This document shows positions 26,441 through 35,953 of a stretch of 64,000 nucleotides of DNA, in pieces. Position numbers and translations under genes: made by a program. Position 1 is the first letter of the stretch. Every line of letters begins with the position of its first letter. Source of the stretch: Albirhodobacter sp042466415 (GTDB lineage: Bacteria; Pseudomonadota; Alphaproteobacteria; Rhodobacterales; Rhodobacteraceae); assembly GCF_042466415.1 (NCBI RefSeq), contig NZ_JAXHCH010000002.1, forward strand, positions 2,170,001-2,234,000. Reading direction: 5' to 3'. The notes under the pieces are model-generated. The model worked only from the letters and a program-made list of their open reading frames with translations. It was not told the DNA's origin and did no database searches.

Positions 26441-27229
26441 TTAGAGCGTCTCCGGCTCGGGGAAGCGCGGTTCGGTGCCAACGGGGCGATACCGCCGATC
26501 GTAATCTCCGGCATAAAGCCTGCTTTCCGCAAAGTCCTCGGCGCCGATTGAATGTCCCACGAGAATAAGCGCCGTGCGCGCCATCTCTGCGCTGATCGAG
26601 GACTCCAACGACCCCAACGTTGCACGTACGATCCGCTCGTCCGGCCATGTCGCGCGCCAAACCACCGCAACGGGACAATCTGCGCCGTAGTGCGGCGTAA
26701 GATCCGCGATGACTTTTTCGAGGACATGAACCGAAAGGTGGATCGCAAGGACCGCGCCCGTACGCGCGAAGTTCACCAAGCTTTCGCTTTCCGGCATCGC
26801 GGACGCGCGGCCAGATGTGCGAGTCAGCACAACCGATTGCGCGACGCCTGGCAAGGTCAATTCCGCGCCCAGCGCGGCGGCAGCGGCGGCGAAACTCGGA
26901 ACGCCTGGCGTGACATCATATGCGATATTCAGGGCCCGCAGGCGCCGAAGTTGCTCGCCCATCGCGGACCACACCGACAAATCGCCTGAATGCAGGCGAG
27001 CAACATCTTGCCCCGCCTCGGTCGCGGCAACGATTTCCGCGATGATCTCATCAAGGCTCATCGGTGCGGTATTCACTATCCTCGCGCCCTCTGGGCAATG
27101 CGAAAGTAAGGCCTCTGGCACGAGCGACCCTGCATAGAGGCAAACGGGCGACGCCGCGATCAAATCGCGCCCTCGCAGAGTGATCAAATCGGCCGCGCCC
27201 GGGCCGGCCCCAATAAAATGAACCGTCAT
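26441..27229 (-). CDS. cobM: Precorrin-4 C11-methyltransferase
   Basis: 262-aa tetrapyrrole methylase that converts precorrin-4 to precorrin-5. Recognised by VHFIGAGPGAADLITLRG at the N-terminus, CLYAGSLVPEALL, VARLHSGDLSVWSAMGEQ and TPGVPSFAAAAAALG followed by LTLPGVAQSVVLTRTSGR, all typical of CobM/CbiF. Its start overlaps the cobE stop by 4 nt, and cobB follows after 3 bp, so this is one translationally coupled block. Confidence 0.96.
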   Translation of the reverse strand: MTVHFIGAGPGAADLITLRGRDLIAASPVCLYAGSLVPEALLSHCPEGARIVNTAPMSLDEIIAEIVAATEAGQDVARLHSGDLSVWSAMGEQLRRLRALNIAYDVTPGVPSFAAAAAALGAELTLPGVAQSVVLTRTSGRASAMPESESLVNFARTGAVLAIHLSVHVLEKVIADLTPHYGADCPVAVVWRATWPDERIVRATLGSLESSISAEMARTALILVGHSIGAEDFAESRLYAGDYDRRYRPVGTEPRFPEPETL

Positions 27230-27603
27230 GTGCGGTCTCCTTCTGCGATTGCGGCCGTCGCCATCCGGTCGGACGAAATCTCGCGCGGGCTCAAAAGTCG
27301 TGCATTGCCTCCCGCAACGGTTAAGGCAACGGCTTCGGACAGGCTGCCGACACCAAACTTGCTGAGGATACGCTCTGATTGCGTGCTTGTCGCGACGCCG
27401 CGCATATCGGAAAGATCGACGGGGACGACGCGCAACCCAAAATGCTTTGCCGCGGCCAATACAGACGTTGTTCCAGCACGGTCCGCCGATGTCGCTAGCG
27501 TATCCAGAGGACCTGGCGCCGCGACCAATGCTCGCTCGATCGCTTCAATAAGCGAGCTTTTCCCGGCTGACGCTCGACATCCAACTCCAACGACTCTGCT
27601 CAT
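27226..27603 (-). CDS. cobE: Cobalamin biosynthesis protein CobE
   Basis: 125-aa protein of the CobE/CbiG C-terminal family, found in aerobic B12 clusters. The opening VVGVGCRASAGKSSLIEAIERAL and the later GVGSLSEAVALTVAGGNARLL are typical. In the anaerobic pathway the CbiG relative opens the delta-lactone; the biochemical role of stand-alone CobE in the aerobic pathway is not well defined. The Met at 27603 is chosen; the open frame extends 14 codons upstream into cobL. It overlaps cobL and cobM by 4 nt each. Confidence 0.88.
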   Translation of the reverse strand: MSRVVGVGCRASAGKSSLIEAIERALVAAPGPLDTLATSADRAGTTSVLAAAKHFGLRVVPVDLSDMRGVATSTQSERILSKFGVGSLSEAVALTVAGGNARLLSPREISSDRMATAAIAEGDRT

Positions 27604-28781
27604 CTGATATAACTCCATTGCACAACGGGGCGCGCGGCGGTCCATCCCCGCATCCGACCCAAAGGCTCCGTTTCTGAGACGTCAATTTTCATCAAACGCC
27701 CACCCCGTGCCGCCTGCTCCGCAATCAGCACGGCCTCAGTTTCCAACGTGACCGCGTTGACGACAAGCCTCGACCCGCTTTTCAGCCGTGGAACCACCGC
27801 GCCGATTAACGCAGCCGATGCACCGCCCCCGATAAAGACCGCATCGGGATCAGGTAAATCTGCGCAGAGCGCAATACTATCGCCCAGACGCACCGAAAGC
27901 CGCGCCTCGACGCCGAAGCGTCTCGCATTCTCAGTGATATTCGTAACGCGCGAGGCCTTTTGCTCAACCGCGATCGAGCGCCCGCCATTCAGACACCATT
28001 CCACTGAAATAGAGCCTGAACCCGCCCCAAGGTCCCACAATAAATCGTCGTTCCGTGGTGCGAGTGTCGAGAGAGTCATCGCGCGAATTACACGCTTGGT
28101 TATCTGCCCGTCTGACGCGAAGCGCTCGTCCGACAAGCCGAAGCCACGCGGTAAGCCTTGCGCGCCTGCGACCTCTATCGCACAGGCGACGAGCTTATCT
28201 GTATCGCAGCGAGGCACTGCATCCGCGCGAGCTGAGGTAATCTTTTGCTCCGCCCCCCCCATCCGTTCGACGATATGCAGCAAAAACTCGCCAAACCCGC
28301 GCTGCGTGAGCCAATCCGCAAGTTCGCTTGCGCTGCGTGCGTCGCGCAGGGTTGCGATGATACGCGTGCCGCGATGAAGATGCGGCAGCAATATCTCGAA
28401 CGGGGCCGCGTGCAACGCCGTGCAAACCGTAGTTTGGATCGGCCAGCCCAAATGCGCGGCGATGAGCGAGAAGATAGATGGCGCGCTCAGCGTTTGAAAT
28501 TCTTGCGGATCAAGGTGACCAGCAAGCGTGCTCCCCGCGCCAAACCAGAAGGGGTCGCCCGAGACCAACGCCACGACATTTCGTCCGCGTTGCGCCATGA
28601 TAGGCTCGATCGAGAACGGTATTGGCCACGCCATTCCCCGTTGCCCAGCATCAATCAGCGCAAGATGCCGTGCGCCGCCAAATATGATTTCGGCACGCTC
28701 AAGCGCAGCAAGGCTTGCCTTCGACAGTCCCGCCAGTCCATCTTCCGTCAAGCCAACAATCGTCAACCAAGGGTCAGACAT
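27600..28781 (-). CDS. cobL: Precorrin-6Y C5,15-methyltransferase (decarboxylating)
   Basis: 393-aa two-domain enzyme: an N-terminal tetrapyrrole methylase (about 1-200, starting WLTIVGLTEDGLAGLS) and a C-terminal Rossmann-type methyltransferase/decarboxylase (about 220-393; DLLWDLGAGSGSISVEWCL, PDAVFIGGGASAALIG). It methylates C-5 and C-15 of precorrin-6B and removes the C-12 acetate carboxyl, giving precorrin-8. AAGGAG lies 7 nt before the ATG at 28781. That ATG overlaps the ATG of divergent cobK by two bases, so its promoter must lie within cobK or upstream beyond it. Confidence 0.95.
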   Translation of the reverse strand: MSDPWLTIVGLTEDGLAGLSKASLAALERAEIIFGGARHLALIDAGQRGMAWPIPFSIEPIMAQRGRNVVALVSGDPFWFGAGSTLAGHLDPQEFQTLSAPSIFSLIAAHLGWPIQTTVCTALHAAPFEILLPHLHRGTRIIATLRDARSASELADWLTQRGFGEFLLHIVERMGGAEQKITSARADAVPRCDTDKLVACAIEVAGAQGLPRGFGLSDERFASDGQITKRVIRAMTLSTLAPRNDDLLWDLGAGSGSISVEWCLNGGRSIAVEQKASRVTNITENARRFGVEARLSVRLGDSIALCADLPDPDAVFIGGGASAALIGAVVPRLKSGSRLVVNAVTLETEAVLIAEQAARGGRLMKIDVSETEPLGRMRGWTAARPVVQWSYIR

Positions 28782-29514
28782 GCGCATTCTCCTTCTTGGC
28801 GGCACAACAGAAGCAAGTGCGTTGGCGCGGAGCTTGGCGACGGCGCGATTGGATTGCGTGTTCTCCTATGCGGGCCGCACGAAAACGCCCGCAAACCAGC
28901 CCTTGCCGATGAGAATTGGCGGTTTCGGCGGCGTAGACGGGCTCGCGACATATTTGCGAGATACCAAGATCACCCATGTCATCGACGCGACCCATCCCTT
29001 CGCGCACCAAATGAGTGCCAACGCGATTTCCGCATGTACGCAGATGGATATCCCGCTGCTGAGCTTCGAACGGCCAGAATGGAGCGCCGGTCCGCAGGAC
29101 GATTGGACCTGCGTCAGGGATATTGAGGCGGCCGTCGACAGTCTTCCCGAAGGAGCGCGTGTCTTTTTGGCGATCGGGAAGCAAAACCTCGCCCCCTTTG
29201 CGCGGAAAAAGAACCACTACCTGCTTCGATTGGTGGATCAGCCAACCGAGCTTCCTCTGCCCGACTGCGCCACGATCATCGCCCGCGGACCGTTCTATTT
29301 GGACGACGATCTCGCGCTGCTTCGAACGCACGAGATCACGCATGTCGTCGCCAAAAATTCGGGGGGTGCGGGGGCCGAGGCGAAGCTCCTTGCCGCGCGC
29401 GCTTTGCACCTGCCTGTTATTTTGATCACGCGCCCGCAATTGCCGGATCGGCAACAAGTGGGGACCGTCAAAGAGGCGCTCGCGTGGCTCCATCAGGCCC
29501 GTCTCGGCGTATAA
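28780..29514 (+). CDS. cobK: Precorrin-6A reductase
   Basis: 244-aa NADPH-dependent reductase that turns precorrin-6A into precorrin-6B. Typical motifs are MRILLLGGTTEASALARSL at the start, VIDATHPFAHQMSANA (about 67-82) and FLAIGKQNLAPFA near 130, with the C-terminal VVAKNSGGAGAEAKLLAARAL. It is the only plus-strand gene in the cobW-to-cobF minus-strand block. Its start codon lies inside the first codon of cobL, and its last 22 bp overlap the end of cobJ on the other strand. The ribosome-binding site (AAGGGT) is modest and lies inside cobL. Confidence 0.95.
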   Translation: MRILLLGGTTEASALARSLATARLDCVFSYAGRTKTPANQPLPMRIGGFGGVDGLATYLRDTKITHVIDATHPFAHQMSANAISACTQMDIPLLSFERPEWSAGPQDDWTCVRDIEAAVDSLPEGARVFLAIGKQNLAPFARKKNHYLLRLVDQPTELPLPDCATIIARGPFYLDDDLALLRTHEITHVVAKNSGGAGAEAKLLAARALHLPVILITRPQLPDRQQVGTVKEALAWLHQARLGV

Positions 29515-30224
29515 ATATGCGGCCCAACCCGCCGCGTCGCGGAATTTCCAACGATGACAACGGTGCGCATATCCGCCATTTCGGGCGTTGCCTCAGAAAG
29601 CGGGACACATATGATATTTTCGTCCGACGTCGAAACAGCGCGGGCAAAGATGATCAAGCGCGCAGGCTCGCATTCGTCTCGCAGAATCTCCAGAACGCGC
29701 TCAAATTGGTGTGGCCGTGATTTGGACCTTGGATTGTAAAAGGCCATCGCAAAATCGGCCTGCGCTGCAAGACGGATGCGTTTCTCAACGAGAGCGAAAG
29801 GCTTGAGGTTGTCGCTCAGATTAATCGCCGCGAAATCGTGGCCCAATGGCGCGCCCGCCCGCGCTGCCGCCGCCAGCATGGCGGTGATTCCGGGCAAAAC
29901 CGAAACGGGAAGCGTTTGCCAGTCGGCCCGGTCTTCCATCGCTTCGAACACCGCCGAAGCCATAGCGAAAACCCCCGGATCGCCGGATGAAACGACCGCG
30001 ACACGACGACCTTCCGCCGCCATTTCCAGCGCATGTGCCGCGCGATCAATCTCAACGCGGTTGTCGGTTGCATGCAATCGCAACCCCTCGCGCGGCGCGA
30101 TGCGCGCGACGTAGGGAATATAGCCAACGATATCGGTCGCAGTCGCGATGACATCGCGCACATCCGGCGTCACGAATCCTTCATTTCCCGGCCCCAAACC
30201 GACGATTTTGACCCAACCGCTCAT
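29493..30224 (-). CDS. cobJ: Precorrin-3B C17-methyltransferase
   Basis: 243-aa tetrapyrrole methylase that methylates C-17 and contracts the macrocycle to precorrin-4, the step that defines corrins. Family blocks: VKIVGLGPGNEGFVTPDV, IVGYIPYVARI, VAVVSSGDPGVFAMA and AFYNPRSKSRPHQFERVLEIL. The start at 30224 has CGGAG upstream and overlaps the cobI stop by 4 nt. Its 3' end runs 22 bp into the convergent cobK. Confidence 0.96.
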   Translation of the reverse strand: MSGWVKIVGLGPGNEGFVTPDVRDVIATATDIVGYIPYVARIAPREGLRLHATDNRVEIDRAAHALEMAAEGRRVAVVSSGDPGVFAMASAVFEAMEDRADWQTLPVSVLPGITAMLAAAARAGAPLGHDFAAINLSDNLKPFALVEKRIRLAAQADFAMAFYNPRSKSRPHQFERVLEILRDECEPARLIIFARAVSTSDENIICVPLSEATPEMADMRTVVIVGNSATRRVGPHIYTPRRA

Positions 30225-30946
30225 TGCGCAATCTCCGGTCGGCGACCATGGCCATGAACGAGGACGATGGCAAAATACGGACAATCCGCCTCATCGGCCT
30301 CGGCCAACCGCACGATCCGCTCGTTTGGCATCGTACCGCGTTCGACCAGCCACGCATCATTCAGCCGACCAACGGCGGCCAATGCGCGGCGAACTTTCGG
30401 CAGGTTCCGGCCCGTTTTCATAACCACAATGGCGTCCGACTGCTCCATCTGCGCGATGAGATCGTGTTCTGGCAGGGTGCCCATCAAAACAGTCATGACG
30501 TCGTCACCCCATGTGATCGGCGTCCCGGTCGCGTTCCAACATCCCGTCATGCCTGTGATCCCAGGAATGACTTCCATCTCCACCCGCCCCAGCAACCGCG
30601 TGTAAAGGTGCATGAATGAGCCGTAAAAGAATGGATCACCTTCGCACAGAACAACAACTTCGCCCTCCATCGCGACGAGGCGTTCCGCCCAATCATCATA
30701 AAATTCCGCAAGTAGGCGGATGTATTCGGGACTGTCGAAGGGGATTTCTGTAGTGACAGGATACTCCATCGGAAGCTCGGTCGCGCCCTCGCCCAACATA
30801 CCCTCGACGATCTGACGTGCTTGCCCTTTGCGCCCCTTCTTGCGGAAATACGCAATCTGGGTCGCGGCGCGGATCACGCGGTCCGACCGCACCGCCATCA
30901 GATCCGGATTGCCAGGCCCAAGCCCCGTGCAGATAATCCGCGCCAT
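30221..30946 (-). CDS. cobI: Precorrin-2 C20-methyltransferase
   Basis: 241-aa SAM-dependent methylase that makes precorrin-3A. The N-terminal IICTGLGPGNPDLMAVRSDRV and the later VVVLCEGDPFFYGSFMHLYTRL and EVIPGITGMTGCWNATGTPI are characteristic of CobI/CbiL. It is sandwiched between cobH (3-bp gap) and cobJ (4-nt overlap), consistent with one polycistronic message under riboswitch 2. Confidence 0.96.
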   Translation of the reverse strand: MARIICTGLGPGNPDLMAVRSDRVIRAATQIAYFRKKGRKGQARQIVEGMLGEGATELPMEYPVTTEIPFDSPEYIRLLAEFYDDWAERLVAMEGEVVVLCEGDPFFYGSFMHLYTRLLGRVEMEVIPGITGMTGCWNATGTPITWGDDVMTVLMGTLPEHDLIAQMEQSDAIVVMKTGRNLPKVRRALAAVGRLNDAWLVERGTMPNERIVRLAEADEADCPYFAIVLVHGHGRRPEIAQ

Positions 30947-30949
30947 GTT

Positions 30950-31579
30950 TTACTCCTTCCGGCTTGCCAAAGCATTGACAGCCGCAACAGTTATCGCGGA
31001 CCCGCCCAGACGCCCGCGCACCACCATGCTGGGGACGGGCTGAACCTGCATCAAAGCGTCTTTACTCTCCGCCGCGCCGATGAAACCGACAGGGCAGCCG
31101 ATAATCGCGGCAGGGCGCGGACAGGACGGATCTTCAAGCATATTAAGCAAGTGAAAGAGAGCCGTCGGCGCGTTCCCGATCGCAACAACAGCACCCCTGA
31201 GCTTATCGCGCCAGAGTTCCAGAGCAGCCGCAGAGCGTGTATTGCCCATCTCTTGCGCCAAACCCGCCACGCGGGGATCGCGCAGGGTGCAGATCACTTC
31301 ATTCTCCCGCGGCAGACGCGTTCGCGTAATTCCTTCTGAAACCATATGGGCATCGCATAAAATCGGCGCGCCATCCTCCAAAGCTGCACGCGCCGCGATG
31401 GCCATGCCCGCGGAAAACTCAACATGCGCTTCCAGCCCGACCATCCCCGCCGCATGGATCATCCGGACGGCAACGATTTCTTCCTCCGGAGTGAACCGTG
31501 CGAGATCGGCTTCAGCGCGGATCGTCCTGAACGATTGTACATAGATTTCCGCGCCGTTTTTTTCATATGCCCAAGCCAT
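30950..31579 (-). CDS. cobH: Precorrin-8X methylmutase
   Basis: 209-aa enzyme that moves the C-11 methyl to C-12, giving hydrogenobyrinic acid. The catalytic histidine is His42 in VRMIHAAG, equivalent to His43 of Pseudomonas denitrificans CobH. GAPILCDAHMVSEGITR, NEVICTLRDPRVAGLA and GNTRSAAALELW are near-identical to known CobH. A GTG at 31582 or the ATG at 31579 can serve as start; the ATG is used here, overlapping the cobG stop by one base (TGATG). Confidence 0.96.
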   Translation of the reverse strand: MAWAYEKNGAEIYVQSFRTIRAEADLARFTPEEEIVAVRMIHAAGMVGLEAHVEFSAGMAIAARAALEDGAPILCDAHMVSEGITRTRLPRENEVICTLRDPRVAGLAQEMGNTRSAAALELWRDKLRGAVVAIGNAPTALFHLLNMLEDPSCPRPAAIIGCPVGFIGAAESKDALMQVQPVPSMVVRGRLGGSAITVAAVNALASRKE

Positions 31580-32739
31580 CACGCCCCCCAGATATCTTTC
31601 CCCGCCATCAGCGCTGGCACGCTGAGCGAATGTTCCTCGGGCGTATCGGACGCCCGGCCGTTTTTCACAAGGTCAAAGCCGTTCTCGCGCCCGATCAAAA
31701 CCCGCTGCGTCGATGCCGGATAGGCGCAGCCTTTCGCGCAACCGCTTACGTGCAGAAGCTTTCCCTCCGGAACGCTTGGAGCAAGCGCGCGCGCCAGATC
31801 ACGAGTTGCCTGAAGTGCCTGCGGGCAGCCCGGCGCTCCCGTGCACGCGCGCACGCGGCGGATCGGATCCGCGGGGTTCGTCACGAGCCCGTCAATCGCG
31901 GGAGCGTCCGCCAGCCCCTCCATGAGAATGAGTTGCCAAGGCGTCAGACGAATGAAATCGCAGGATTTGGCAATGTGAGAGACGATATCTGCCGTCATCT
32001 GGCCAAACGCAAACCCAGCGAAATATCCCAGTTCGTGCGGCCCTGGGTTGGGTGGGGGCTGCCTGTCCCACGGGGCGATCATGTGATCAAACGCAGCAGG
32101 CAGGCCGATATCTCTGCGCTTTAGATGCGCCGCCATACGTCCACGCCCGTCAACAACACCGCCCGTCATCACGAACCAATAAGCCAAGCGCAACGCAGTT
32201 TCCGACGCCTTCACCAGCGGGACAACCATCGCAGAATTAGACCCGTCCGGCCTGATCAGAGCCATCTCACCATGGCGCTCAATACGGATATCCGCCGCCG
32301 AGCCATGCAAAACCGGAGCGCCCGCAAGATCGACTGCGAATCCGAACTTGCTCGGAAGCTGCAAGTCATCCGCGGCGGCAAGCAATGCCTCGAGTTGTTC
32401 CGCCACGCGCAAAGTCGCATCCTGCGGCCGCCAAAGCGGCGAGGTGATTATGTTGCGGCGTCGTTCCGTTTCGACATCCGCGTCCAGCAGACCAAGTGTA
32501 TCAAGCTCCGCCAACACCACATCAAAACGCGCCTCACGCACCCCGCGCAGCTGCAAATTCGCGCGGTTTGAGAGATCGATCAGCCCGTTACCATGCTCGC
32601 GCGACAAAGCCGCAATGCCTGCAAGCTGATCCGCGGAAAGCCGCCCCAGATGCGGGCGCACACGTACAACCAACCCGTCACCGGACATCATCGGCTGCCG
32701 CGCGCCGGGGCACCAGCCTTGAATGATCGGCTCAGACAT
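31579..32739 (-). CDS. cobG: Precorrin-3B synthase
   Basis: 386-aa monooxygenase of the nitrite/sulfite-reductase ferredoxin fold that uses O2 to make precorrin-3B, the hallmark of the aerobic B12 route. N-terminal half-domain GDGLVVRVRPHLGRLSADQ and LIDLSNRANLQLRGV; Fe-S ligands in CTGAPGCPQAL and SGCAKGCAYP near the C-terminus. Two ATGs are adjacent (32742, 32739); the second has better spacing from GGAGGG. It overlaps the end of cobN by 8 nt. Its presence argues for aerobic or microaerobic B12 synthesis. Confidence 0.93.
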   Translation of the reverse strand: MSEPIIQGWCPGARQPMMSGDGLVVRVRPHLGRLSADQLAGIAALSREHGNGLIDLSNRANLQLRGVREARFDVVLAELDTLGLLDADVETERRRNIITSPLWRPQDATLRVAEQLEALLAAADDLQLPSKFGFAVDLAGAPVLHGSAADIRIERHGEMALIRPDGSNSAMVVPLVKASETALRLAYWFVMTGGVVDGRGRMAAHLKRRDIGLPAAFDHMIAPWDRQPPPNPGPHELGYFAGFAFGQMTADIVSHIAKSCDFIRLTPWQLILMEGLADAPAIDGLVTNPADPIRRVRACTGAPGCPQALQATRDLARALAPSVPEGKLLHVSGCAKGCAYPASTQRVLIGRENGFDLVKNGRASDTPEEHSLSVPALMAGKDIWGA

Positions 32740-35700
32740 CATCACCCTCCAATGCGCTTGCGATCCAATTTCGGCGTGTTTCCCAAAGACCTGCCTGATA
32801 GACCGCATCAAACCGTGCCTGCAAGGCGGACAGCGCCGCAGGGTTGGCAGCCCGCATGAATTCCACAAGGTCATCGCGCCCCAGCGTCGCCTCGTAGTAA
32901 AGATCAAAGAGATGCGCAGGAACTTCGCGGGTCAAATGCGCAAACGCCGCGAGATGATCAAGCGTCGCCGTAATTTCCGCAGCGCCACGGAACCCGTGCC
33001 GCATCATCCCGTCCGCCCACGCGGGATTGGCCGCGCGCCCGCGCACAACTCGCGCGATTTCTTCTGTCAAAGCGCGGGCGCGCGGGGCGTCCGGATTCGT
33101 CGTATCTAGGTGATACAGGCTCGATTTATTGCCCCCAAGGCTTTGAACAGCCGCCGCGAAGCCGCCCTCATGCGCCGCATAATCCGACGCGAGCAAAAGA
33201 TCACTCTCTGCCAAATCTTGGACATGGACGAACCCGTCAGACTTGAGAACGCGCGCCTCCAAAGCAGCGCGATCCCGATAGGCGGCTCCGTTCGCGTCGA
33301 TTGCCCACTCCGACGCTTTCAACCATGCCTCACCGGCAGCATCACGCCCCTCATCAGAATAGGTTTCCATCGCCTCGCTCATCGCCATGCCGTACTGGCC
33401 CGGCTTGGGGCCGAACACGCGCGGAGAACGGGACAGATACGGATTATCGGAAGGGTCCTCGTCTCGGCGCGCAAGCGCAGCCGAGCCTGCCTCGAATATC
33501 TGACCAAGGCCCGCGAAAACGTCTCTAAACAGGCCCGAAGTGCGGATCGTAACGTCGATACGCGGTCGCCCGAGAACCGCAAGCGGAAGAATTTCGAAAC
33601 CTGACACCCGCGCAGACCCGTCGTTCCATGTTGGCGCAAGCCCCGCCAGATGAAGCGCCATCGCGAATTCCTCGCCGGCGGTGCGCATCGTGGCCGACCC
33701 CCAAAGATCGATCACGAGGCCCTTCGGCCAATCCCCGTGATCTTGCAGGTGACGGCGCAACAGCTCCTCGGCCAGCTTAACACCCTGCGTATACGCAGCC
33801 CGTGACGGCACAGCGCGGGGGTCGACCGAAAAAAGGTTGCGACCGGTCGGACAAACGTCATCGCGGCCACGATAGGGAGATCCAGCAGGCCCCGCCGCCA
33901 CGAACTTTCCCTCGATCGCGGCCATAAGCCCCTCAGCCTCACCCGCAGCATCACCGTAAATATGCAACCCGTCCCCAAACTGGGATTCCTTGATGTCGCA
34001 TACGAACCGATCGATGCGCGTGATGGCATCTGCTGCCGAGGCCCCTTGCGGAATGCCCAGATCTTCTTCGAGGCCGCGGCCTTTTGCCTCCTCCAAAATC
34101 CGCGCAATCAACCGCTCACGACGTTTGGGATCGATACCGTCCGCGGTAGAGTATTCGTCGAGCAACTGCTCCAGATGTTCGAAGCCTTCAGGCAAAGACC
34201 CTTCGCGCATTGGCGGAGGCATGTGCCCCAATGTCACCGCCCCGATTCGGCGCTTCGCCTGCGCCGCCTCGCCTGGGTCATTCACGATGAACGGATAGAT
34301 GACAGGCGCAGACGTCAACACCTCCGGCCAGCAGGAATCCGAAAGCGCAACAGCCTTACCCGGGAGCCATTCGAGGGTGCCATGTGCGCCCATGTGAATA
34401 ATGGCATCGACGCCCAGCGCCTTAAGCCAAAGGTAGAAGGCAACGTAGGAGTGGCGCGGCGTCCGCGCGAGATCATGATAATCATCATCCCGCGTAAGAA
34501 CGTCACCGCGCTCTGGTTGCAAAGCAAGGATAACATTTCCCGACTGAATGGCAGAAAACTTGAAAGCGCCATCTTCTAGAAGCGGGTCATCGCTAGGCGC
34601 ACCCCAAGCCTGCGAAAGGCTCAAAAAAGGCTCTAAGTCGGCCGAAAACTGCGCCCTATACTGATCAAGGGGCCACTTAATCTTGGCATCCATTAGTCGT
34701 TTGCCCAGATCGTCTACAGGCGCCGTTTTAATGCCGCCAACTCGCAACCGCGTTAAAAGTGCCTGCGCAGATGCCAAAGCATCCAGACCTACCGCATGAG
34801 CCAACTGATCCGCCCGACCGGGATATATCGACAGGATGATCGCCAGTTTTTTGTCCTTCGCGGGGGTTTGCGATAGCTTTATCCACCCCTCAATACGGTC
34901 CAATGCGGCGGCGATCCGGCCCGCATCCGCGCGGTGAACAAATCGGGAGTACTCCAGATCGGCGTCCCGCTTTGTCGGCGCCTTGAACGAGATCACACCA
35001 GCGAAGATCCGCCCGTCGACCTCTGGCAAAACAACATGCATTGCGAGATCCGCAGGCGACAGACCGCGATCAGCCACAAGCCATTCTTTGCGCCGCGCGG
35101 TTGAAAGAGCCACTTGGAACACGGGGCAACCTGCCGCATCCAATGGTGAACGCCCGTCGTCACCCTTCGCGGAAAACGCGGTCGCGTTAACAACGGCCAA
35201 CGGCGCGATTTGCGAGAGTTCCTCTGATACCCATGCCGCCGAAGGACCCTTTAGCGAAGGCGCAAACAGGCCAGCCGCGCGGTACCCTCGCTTGCGAAAA
35301 TCACGAATAAGCGCATCGATAGGCTCTAAATCGGCCGAAACGAGATAGCTCCGGTAGAACGTCACAACCACATCTGCCGCATCCGGCCGCGAGGTTGCCC
35401 CCCTATCGGGATCGTACCAACCAGCTTGCGGCAGATCGACCGCCTCCGCGACATCTCCCACGGGCAGTTTCGCGGCTTTTGCGAGGGTCGCCAACGCGGC
35501 TTGCGCGGCCACGGCCCCGCCCGCATCACAAAGCGTTTTGAGCCGGGTCAGGGTCTCATTTGCAACAGTCGAGAGCGCGGTAAGACGCTCGTCTGCCCGC
35601 CCATCCGCCGGCAGAACGGCCAATGCAATGTTGTTTCGCCGCGCGAGATCCTGCAGCGAGGCCAGGCCGTAAGGCCAGTAGCTCTCGCCGCCGATCACGC

Positions 35701-35953
35701 GCACCAAAATCGCCTTCGCCTCGGCCAAGGTTTGTTCGCAATAAACATCCACCGAAAGCGGATGCTTTAACGCGACAAGGTTCGCCAAGCGCAAACTCGG
35801 CAAACCACCCTCCGCCCGATGCCACCCCGCCGCGAAAGCCCCCAAGTCACTATCGGAAAACGAAAGCACAACCATATCCGCGGGCGTCTGCCCCAGATCC
35901 GTTGGCGTCTCGCTTTCTTCGAGGCCGTGACTTTCGCGAAAAACGACGTGCAT
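32732..35953 (-). CDS. cobN: Cobaltochelatase, CobN subunit
   Basis: 1073-aa large subunit of the ATP-dependent aerobic cobaltochelatase (CobNST) that inserts cobalt into hydrogenobyrinic acid a,c-diamide. Diagnostic blocks include YVAFYLWLKALGVDAIIHMG followed by AHGTLEWLPGK, GYRAAGLFAPSLKG and KGLVIDLWGSATMRTAGEE. It is shorter than the about 1,270-aa P. denitrificans protein, but the frame is intact and the ends look complete. The AAA and VWA subunits (CobS/CobT in P. denitrificans naming) are not in the window. Its start is at the last base of the cobW stop. Confidence 0.95.
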   Translation of the reverse strand: MHVVFRESHGLEESETPTDLGQTPADMVVLSFSDSDLGAFAAGWHRAEGGLPSLRLANLVALKHPLSVDVYCEQTLAEAKAILVRVIGGESYWPYGLASLQDLARRNNIALAVLPADGRADERLTALSTVANETLTRLKTLCDAGGAVAAQAALATLAKAAKLPVGDVAEAVDLPQAGWYDPDRGATSRPDAADVVVTFYRSYLVSADLEPIDALIRDFRKRGYRAAGLFAPSLKGPSAAWVSEELSQIAPLAVVNATAFSAKGDDGRSPLDAAGCPVFQVALSTARRKEWLVADRGLSPADLAMHVVLPEVDGRIFAGVISFKAPTKRDADLEYSRFVHRADAGRIAAALDRIEGWIKLSQTPAKDKKLAIILSIYPGRADQLAHAVGLDALASAQALLTRLRVGGIKTAPVDDLGKRLMDAKIKWPLDQYRAQFSADLEPFLSLSQAWGAPSDDPLLEDGAFKFSAIQSGNVILALQPERGDVLTRDDDYHDLARTPRHSYVAFYLWLKALGVDAIIHMGAHGTLEWLPGKAVALSDSCWPEVLTSAPVIYPFIVNDPGEAAQAKRRIGAVTLGHMPPPMREGSLPEGFEHLEQLLDEYSTADGIDPKRRERLIARILEEAKGRGLEEDLGIPQGASAADAITRIDRFVCDIKESQFGDGLHIYGDAAGEAEGLMAAIEGKFVAAGPAGSPYRGRDDVCPTGRNLFSVDPRAVPSRAAYTQGVKLAEELLRRHLQDHGDWPKGLVIDLWGSATMRTAGEEFAMALHLAGLAPTWNDGSARVSGFEILPLAVLGRPRIDVTIRTSGLFRDVFAGLGQIFEAGSAALARRDEDPSDNPYLSRSPRVFGPKPGQYGMAMSEAMETYSDEGRDAAGEAWLKASEWAIDANGAAYRDRAALEARVLKSDGFVHVQDLAESDLLLASDYAAHEGGFAAAVQSLGGNKSSLYHLDTTNPDAPRARALTEEIARVVRGRAANPAWADGMMRHGFRGAAEITATLDHLAAFAHLTREVPAHLFDLYYEATLGRDDLVEFMRAANPAALSALQARFDAVYQAGLWETRRNWIASALEGDDV

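Noticed and set aside
25652..26551. 299-codon plus-strand frame opposite cobB
   Set aside because: Antisense to cobB, whose P-loop and glutaminase motifs are clear; no motif in the frame itself.
32732..35953. Frameshift or truncation in cobN because it is about 200 aa shorter than the P. denitrificans protein
   Set aside because: The frame is continuous, both ends look conserved, and the gene is tightly coupled to cobW and cobG; shorter CobN forms are plausible in this group.
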